Shown here: in pieces, positions 58,846 to 64,000 of the stretch
Layout: the number at the start of each line of letters is the position of its first letter
Numbering within the stretch: position 1 is the stretch's first letter
The notes under the pieces: model-generated
The model's input: only the letters and a program-made list of their open reading frames with translations
What the model was told of the DNA's origin: nothing
Database searches by the model: none
Assembly (NCBI RefSeq): GCF_001315015.1
Contig: NZ_CP012915.1
Span: forward strand, 1,653,501 to 1,717,500
Length of the DNA stretch: 64,000 bases
DNA from: Azospirillum brasilense
GTDB lineage: Bacteria; Pseudomonadota; Alphaproteobacteria; Azospirillales; Azospirillaceae
Reading direction: 5' to 3'
Translations under genes and position numbers: made by a program

Positions 58846-58990
58846 CGGACGGGGGGTTGAGCGTTGCGGGTGAAACAGCCCAAAGCGCGCAGGGGCGTTG
58901 TTGAAAAACCCCTTTAAGGCGTGACATTGTGGGTTGGTCGCAACCATCCGGCGTGATGCTGTGCCGGATGCAGCAGAAGGACCGCTTCCA

Positions 58991-60229
58991 ATGTCCTACA
59001 GGGTCGACGACGATCAGTATCCGGCGCGCGCCGTGGTCTCCATCGAGGCCACTTGGGGAAACCGGACCTACGTCGGCTCGGGCTTTCTGGTCGGTCGCAA
59101 CGACGTCATCACCGCGTCCCACGTCGTCTACAACGCCGCTCTCGGCGGCAAGCCGAGCAGCCTGAAGATCTACCCGTCCTACAATCCCGGCAAAACGGAC
59201 AACGTCGCCTACGGCGTTGCCAAATCACAGTTTTTTACCAATTTCGATCCGGATTCGGATGGCCGGCTCATCGCCGGCGATTTCTACCGGACCACCCAGA
59301 GCGGGTCGGAGATCGACGTTGCCCTGCTGACCCTGTCCCAGCCGATCGGCGACACCTACGGCTATTTCGGGATCGATTGGAACTACAGCGGCGGGCCGGC
59401 CAACGTCCTGGGCTATCCTACCAAATACGGACGGTACGAAGTCTTTGACAGCGGCACCATCCGCCGGTCGGGCGTCGATACGGTCTATTATCTGAACGCC
59501 GACCTGGAGATCAATCCCGGGAACTCCGGCGGTCCGATCTACTACAGCACCGCAAACGGTGCCTTCGCCGTCGGCGTCGTGTCGACCGCCATCGGCGCCG
59601 CTGCGCTTGGCGGCCACGCCTACTGGCTGAGGGATGCCCTGTCCGCCAACGACTCCTACATCGCATCCGGCACCCAGCCGGTTGCCGACTCGCAGCGGCG
59701 TGCCTTCGTGAACAACGGCGTGTCCGGCTGGGAAGTGCAGATGGACATCTATGTCGGCCCGCTGACCACGCTGAAGAACGTCTATCTGGGCACCAAATCC
59801 ATCGAGGCGGTGATCGGCAGCGAGCTGGGCGACTTCATGAATTTGGGCGCCGGCGACGATGCGGCGGACGGCAAGGGCGGCGATGACGTGCTGGACGGCG
59901 GCACCGGCTCCAACTTCCTGACCGGCGGGGCGGGCAACGACACCTTCTTCCTGGACGGGCGGGGCACCGGGGTCACCTGGTCCACCATCACCGATTTCGA
60001 GGCGGGCGAATGGACGACCGCCTGGGGATGGAAGGAGGGGGTGTCGAAGCTCTCCTGGGAAGCGATGAAGGGCGCCAAGGGGGCCGAGGGCGCCACGGTG
60101 CGCATCGACTTCGACGGCAACGGCACCATCGACGGCAGCATCACCTTCACCGGAAAATCGGTCGGCGCGGTCATCACCATGCCGGGGCAGGTCGGCGCCG
60201 ACAGCTATCTGGCTTTCCGTCTGGCCTGA
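58991..60229 (+). CDS. Secreted trypsin-like serine protease with RTX-type repeats
   Basis: 412 residues from ATG 58991 (AAGGA 8 nt before). The chymotrypsin-fold domain has GSGFLVGRNDVITASHVV (His44), SEIDVALLTL (Asp109) and NPGNSGGPI (Ser179). Around 285-325 glycine/aspartate repeats of the GGxGxDxx kind occur (NLGAGDDAADGKGGDDVLDGGTGSNFLTGGAGNDTFFLDG in pieces), which bind calcium. The C-terminus has no N-terminal signal peptide counterpart, so export by a type I system is expected. No secretion genes adjoin it. Substrate unknown. Confidence 0.88.
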   Translation: MSYRVDDDQYPARAVVSIEATWGNRTYVGSGFLVGRNDVITASHVVYNAALGGKPSSLKIYPSYNPGKTDNVAYGVAKSQFFTNFDPDSDGRLIAGDFYRTTQSGSEIDVALLTLSQPIGDTYGYFGIDWNYSGGPANVLGYPTKYGRYEVFDSGTIRRSGVDTVYYLNADLEINPGNSGGPIYYSTANGAFAVGVVSTAIGAAALGGHAYWLRDALSANDSYIASGTQPVADSQRRAFVNNGVSGWEVQMDIYVGPLTTLKNVYLGTKSIEAVIGSELGDFMNLGAGDDAADGKGGDDVLDGGTGSNFLTGGAGNDTFFLDGRGTGVTWSTITDFEAGEWTTAWGWKEGVSKLSWEAMKGAKGAEGATVRIDFDGNGTIDGSITFTGKSVGAVITMPGQVGADSYLAFRLA

Positions 60230-60316
60230 CGGCTCTTTTGCCACGCGGGCATGGAGAGACACGAAGGAGGGCGCGCCCCCGTGTCCCCTTGGTGATCCCA
60301 CGCGGCCCGGAGCACC

Positions 60317-63300
60317 CTACAATGGCAGCAGCAGTTCCCGCTCCGCCGCGGCGTCCGGCGACGGTGCGGCCAGCGTTCCGCGGGTGACCGTCACGGCGCT
60401 GCGCCCGCCGCCCTGCGGGATGACGCGCACCTGCACGCCGATCCGCTCCACCAGCGCCGGGACGTGGCTGATGACGCCGACCTGCCGCCCGGTGGCCTGA
60501 AGCGCCTCCAGGCAGGACAGCGCCAGATCCAGGCTGCCGGGGTCCAGCGTGCCGAACCCCTCGTCGATGAACAGCGTGCCGATCCCGCCGCCGCCGCTGC
60601 CCCCCGCCATGGCCGAGAGGCCGAGCGCCAGGGCCAGCGACACCAGGAACATCTCGCCACCGGACAGGCTGTGCACGCCGCGCCGCTCGTCGCCCATCTC
60701 GCCGTCCACCACCTGGATCTCCAGGTCGGCTCCGCCGACCCGCTCCAGCCGGTAGCGGCGGGCGAGATCCGCCAGATAGCGATTCGCCTGCACCAGAAGC
60801 AGGTCGAGGCTGAGGCTCTGGGCGAAGTTGCGCAGCTTCCGCCCATCGGCGGAGCCGATGAGCTGCGCCATGGTCGCCCACAACCCCTGCGCCCTGCGCT
60901 GCGCCTCCACCCGGTCGAGCACGGCGGCGAGGCGGCTGCGATTCTCCGTGTCGGCGCGCAGCCGGGCCTGGGCCTCGCCCAGCCGGTCGCGGGCCTCCCG
61001 AAGGCGCCGCCCCGTCTCGGCGCCGGCCTCGCCGGCCTCCTCCGCGCCAAGCGCGGGGCGTCCGGCGGCGTGGTGCTCCTGCCGCAGCCGCACCCGCTCC
61101 GCCGCCCGAAGCGCGTCCTCGCGCCGCGCCGACTCGAGGGCGGCCAGCGCCCGCTCCTCCTCGGCCAGCCAGTCCTCGCCCCGGACCAGATGAACGCGCG
61201 CTGCCTCCACCGTCACGCCGCAGCGCTCCGCCGCGGCGGCCAGGGCATCCGCCGCGGCTTCCGCCTCGGCGGCGCAACGGCAGGCGGTGTCGCCGCGCGT
61301 GGCGACGGTCTGCTCCGCCCCCGACAGGCGGGCCGCCGCGTCCTGCCGGGCGACCGTGGCCTGTTCGACCAGGGCCTCGGCCCGCTGGCAGGCCTCGGCC
61401 AACTCCTTCTTCACCGCGGTCACCGCCCGGCCAGCCAGCAGGGACGCCCGCGTCGCGCGCCGATCCTCCAGCGCCGCAGCCAGCCCCTCGCACCGCCGCC
61501 GTGCCGCCTGTTCGGCCTGCCGCGCCCCCTCCAACTCCGCCGCTTTCGAGCCGGCCTGCCGCTCCAGGGCCTCGACGTCGCGCAGCGCCTGGGCCAATCC
61601 CTCGCGCTGCCGCAGAACGTCGGCGACCCGCCCGCCAAGATCCTTGCGGAACGCGTCGGGGTCTTGGTCGAGCCGGCTGTCCCAGCCCTCAAGCCCGGCG
61701 AAGGGCTGGGCCAGTTCCGCCCGCACCGCCGCCCGCGTGTCCGCCGCTTGATCGCGCCGCGCCACGGCCAGGGATTCGGCGTGGCGGGCGGCGTCCCGCT
61801 GACGGTTCCGCGCCTCGATCGCCCGCTCCGCCTCCGCCAGTGCCGCGTCCCTCTCCCGGCACGCCTGCACCGCGGCGTCGAACCGCGCCTTGTGGTCCAG
61901 CGCTTTGGCCTCGGCCCGTCCGGCCTCCGCCAGCTCCGCGTCCACGCCGGCCAACCGCCGGGTGACGGTCTCAACGTCCGGTTCGGCGGGCAGTCGGAAG
62001 TCCGGCCCCCGCTCCGCCCAGCGCGCCGCCGCGGCCGTCCGGTCCGCCGCCAGGGCGGACAGCCGTCCATCCAGGGCCGCCGCGCGCTCCCGCGCCGCCT
62101 TCGCGGCGGCGGTGTGGGCGCCCTGCTCCGTGGCCAGTTCGGTCACCTCGGCGCGCAGCGCGGCGACGTGGCGTTCCTGCTCCTCGGCCAGCCGGTCGAG
62201 CGGGGTGTGCCCGGCCCCCCAGGGATGCTCCGTGGCGCCGCAGACCGGGCAGGACTCGCCCTCCACCAGTTGAGCGCGCAGCGACGCCACATCTTCGCTG
62301 CGGGCGAGGCGCAAGCGGTGCAGAGTGGCGTCCGCCTCCTCCAAGGCAGCCCGACGCTGGTCCAGCCGTGCTGTGGTTTCCGCGCTCCGGGTCTCCCCGT
62401 CTGCGGCGGCGGTGCGCTGCTGCTCGCGCTCCGCTTCGGCCTCCGCGGCGTCCGCAGCCAGTCTCGCGGCTTGTTCCCCCAGCTGGGCCAAGGACGCCAG
62501 CCCGTCGCGGCGGTCGGCCAGCGCCGTGCGGCGGCCACGCAGGGCGTCCAGCGACTCCACCGTTTCGGCCTTCAGCGCGGACAATGCCTGTTCCGCCGCG
62601 TCCCGCCGCGTGGCGGCGTCCAGCCGGACGGTGGACAGGCGGGCCAGCTCCGCCTCATGGGCCGCGGCCTCCGTGGCGGTGCGGCCGGCCTCCGCCTCGG
62701 CCTCCCGGAAGGCCCTCGCGGAGTCGTGGTGGCGCTGCAGCAGCGCGTCCCAGCGCGCCCATTGGTCGGCCACCGGCGAAAGCGCCGTCTGACCAGCCAG
62801 CCAGCCCTCCCGTTCGGCCGAATCGGCACGGGCCCGTTCCAAAGCCGTCCGGGTGGCGGTCCAACGTTCCCGAATCCCCTTGGCGTCCGCCTCCGCCGTT
62901 GCGGCGTCCGCTAGCGTTCCGGCCTGTTGCCCGGTCAGCGCGGCGATCTCGGCGTCCAAGGCGGCGGCCTGTTCCAGTTCCGGCTCAGCAGCGTCGATGG
63001 CGCCCCGGGCCGTTTCATAGGCACTGCGCACCTCGCGATGACGGGCCTCGGCCTGGACCAGCCGTTCCTGCGCTTCGGTCACCGTGGCGTGGGCGCGGGC
63101 CAGAGCCTCTCCAGCCTCCGACGCTGCTGCGGCGCAACGGTCCGCTTCGCTCAATCGCACCCGCAAGGGTTGGAGGCGGCGCAGCAGCGCGGCCTCCTCC
63201 CGCCGCGCCCCGGCCTCCTGCCAGACCTCTTCGGTCCGTGCGCTCGTCATGGCGGCGTCCGTCTCCGCCTTGGCCAGCCGGGCGTCCTGCTCATGCCAGG

Positions 63301-64000
63301 CGACGGCGGTGCGGGCCTGCTCGAACGCCGTTTCCTCACGCCGGACCGCCTCGGCCGCGGCTCCGGCCTCGGCGTCCAGGGCGGCGCGCTCGTCGTCGGA
63401 CAGCACGCCGATTCCCGCACATTGCCCCTCCAGCGCCTCCAGCGCCCGCTGTTCCTCCCGGGAGCGCTCATGCGCGGCGACGGAGATGCGGGAGTAGATT
63501 TCGGTGCCGGTCAGCAGTTCCAGCAGGGCGGAACGCTCGGTTGCCGGGGCCTTGAGGAAATTGGCGAAATCGCCCTGGGCCAGCAGGACGGCGCGGCGGA
63601 ACTGCTCGAAGCTCAGCCCCAGCCGGGTGGAAATCTCGTCCAGCACGCTGGTCTTGCCGTCGCCCAGCCGCTTGCCGTCGGCAAGCGCGGTCAGGCTCAT
63701 CGTTTGCTTCTGCAACTGGCCGCGCGCGTTCTGCCGCGCTCGCCGCAACTCCCAGCGCGCCCGGTAGGCGGCTCCGTCGATTCCCGCGAAATCCACCTCG
63801 GCCCAACCGGACCCGGCGCCGCGGCGCAGGACGCTGCGCACGTCGGTGGTGCTGATGGCGTCGGTGTCGCCGCTGGCGCCCAGCGCCACGCCGCGCCCGT
63901 CCGGCAGCCGGGGCATGCGGTCGAACAATGCGAGGCACAGCGCGTCCAGGATCGTGCTTTTACCAGCCCCGGTCGGGCCGGTGATGGCGAACAGGCCGGC
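60317..64000 (-). CDS. sbcC: Exonuclease subunit SbcC (5' end cut by window edge)
   Basis: The gene enters from the right edge and runs to a stop at 60317; at least 1227 codons are present, near the whole length of SbcC. FAITGPTGAGKSTILDALCLALF at the edge is Walker A. Long Ala/Arg/Glu-rich coiled coils flank ESCPVCGATEHPWG, the zinc-hook CPVC. The C-terminal half has HSLSGGEMFLVSLALALGLS and LFIDEGFGTLDPGSLDLAL (signature and Walker B). SbcCD cuts hairpins and protein-blocked DNA ends; sbcD should lie just beyond the edge. Palindrome-cutting is notable in a replicon so rich in inverted repeats. Confidence 0.95.
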   Translation of the reverse strand, partial: AGLFAITGPTGAGKSTILDALCLALFDRMPRLPDGRGVALGASGDTDAISTTDVRSVLRRGAGSGWAEVDFAGIDGAAYRARWELRRARQNARGQLQKQTMSLTALADGKRLGDGKTSVLDEISTRLGLSFEQFRRAVLLAQGDFANFLKAPATERSALLELLTGTEIYSRISVAAHERSREEQRALEALEGQCAGIGVLSDDERAALDAEAGAAAEAVRREETAFEQARTAVAWHEQDARLAKAETDAAMTSARTEEVWQEAGARREEAALLRRLQPLRVRLSEADRCAAAASEAGEALARAHATVTEAQERLVQAEARHREVRSAYETARGAIDAAEPELEQAAALDAEIAALTGQQAGTLADAATAEADAKGIRERWTATRTALERARADSAEREGWLAGQTALSPVADQWARWDALLQRHHDSARAFREAEAEAGRTATEAAAHEAELARLSTVRLDAATRRDAAEQALSALKAETVESLDALRGRRTALADRRDGLASLAQLGEQAARLAADAAEAEAEREQQRTAAADGETRSAETTARLDQRRAALEEADATLHRLRLARSEDVASLRAQLVEGESCPVCGATEHPWGAGHTPLDRLAEEQERHVAALRAEVTELATEQGAHTAAAKAARERAAALDGRLSALAADRTAAAARWAERGPDFRLPAEPDVETVTRRLAGVDAELAEAGRAEAKALDHKARFDAAVQACRERDAALAEAERAIEARNRQRDAARHAESLAVARRDQAADTRAAVRAELAQPFAGLEGWDSRLDQDPDAFRKDLGGRVADVLRQREGLAQALRDVEALERQAGSKAAELEGARQAEQAARRRCEGLAAALEDRRATRASLLAGRAVTAVKKELAEACQRAEALVEQATVARQDAAARLSGAEQTVATRGDTACRCAAEAEAAADALAAAAERCGVTVEAARVHLVRGEDWLAEEERALAALESARREDALRAAERVRLRQEHHAAGRPALGAEEAGEAGAETGRRLREARDRLGEAQARLRADTENRSRLAAVLDRVEAQRRAQGLWATMAQLIGSADGRKLRNFAQSLSLDLLLVQANRYLADLARRYRLERVGGADLEIQVVDGEMGDERRGVHSLSGGEMFLVSLALALGLSAMAGGSGGGGIGTLFIDEGFGTLDPGSLDLALSCLEALQATGRQVGVISHVPALVERIGVQVRVIPQGGGRSAVTVTRGTLAAPSPDAAAERELLLPL

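Noticed and set aside
60464..62914. 816-residue plus-strand open frame opposite sbcC
   Set aside because: Antisense shadow of sbcC; low-complexity Arg/Gln/Gly-rich sequence with no domain and no ribosome-binding site.
1..64000. CRISPR array, prophage or insertion sequence
   Set aside because: No regularly spaced identical short repeats, no cas, phage structural or transposase genes were seen; the repeats found are palindromic intergenic elements or iterons.

Overview
The window is very GC-rich DNA (tracts near 50-60% GC occur only around the origin-like region) and reads as an alphaproteobacterial secondary replicon. An Azospirillum-like host (Rhodospirillales) is my best guess. It rests on gene content (PuuD-type urate oxidation, a DUF3305/DUF3306 formate dehydrogenase operon, ECF41 sigma, CcrM-type GANTC sites) and on two families of palindromic intergenic repeats typical of that group. 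It is not a species identification. The replicon carries a plasmid-type repA and parAB beside an origin-like region, yet also nadABC, uvrC, sbcC and nitrate assimilation genes, which fits a chromid better than an ordinary plasmid.

Layout, left to right. (1) 1-4.5 kb: a luxE-luxC pair (acyl-protein synthetase, truncated acyl-CoA reductase) behind a convincing TPP riboswitch, divergent from a DUF5672+GT17 glycosyltransferase. (2) 4.5-13.4 kb: an M20 amidohydrolase, then a membrane-bound formate dehydrogenase operon on the minus strand (DUF4444, DUF3305, DUF3306, TorD-like chaperone, small Tat protein, fdoG, fdoH, fdoI). (3) 13.4-17.5 kb: a small secreted protein, then nadA-nadB-nadC behind twin NadQ-like palindromes. 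(4) 17.5-20.2 kb: a small membrane protein, glf and guaC. (5) 20.3-26.3 kb: urate/ureide catabolism (M20 enzyme, allantoate amidohydrolase, uraD, uraH, puuD, LysR regulator). (6) 26.3-38.3 kb: LacI regulator, uvrC, two tandem small HTH-like proteins, a DUF882 peptidase-like protein, a membrane TPR regulator, small acidic proteins, a YgiQ-type radical SAM protein and an NlpC/P60 hydrolase. (7) 38.2-50.4 kb: a complete nitrate assimilation locus: cobA, nasA, nirD and nirB on one strand; nrtA, nrtB, fused nrtCD and the ANTAR antiterminator nasT on the other. (8) 50.5-54.9 kb: an ECF41 sigma operon, ridA, LysR, DUF1275 and mug. (9) 54.9-58.9 kb: parB, parA, the origin-like region and repA. (10) 59-64 kb: a secreted serine protease with RTX-like repeats and a truncated sbcC.

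How the parts work together. In the nitrate locus both divergent operons begin with a sigma-54 promoter followed at once by tandem hairpins with AxxGxx hexaloops, the RNA target of ANTAR proteins. On the nirB side these overlap a strong intrinsic terminator, so NasT probably switches on both uptake and reduction; cobA supplies siroheme precursor. In the replication region, directional 18-nt iteron-like repeats, two DnaA-box-like sequences and about 20 GANTC sites in 0.9 kb suggest methylation-linked replication control. Exact or near copies of the iteron also sit inside nasA and parB and on both sides of mug. An 18-bp palindrome at 33.8 kb, nearly repeated upstream of parA, is a candidate centromere site.

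The dispersed palindromic repeats occur between genes, inside operons, and in two places have become part of proteins (N-terminus of NasA, C-terminus of the DUF3306 protein).
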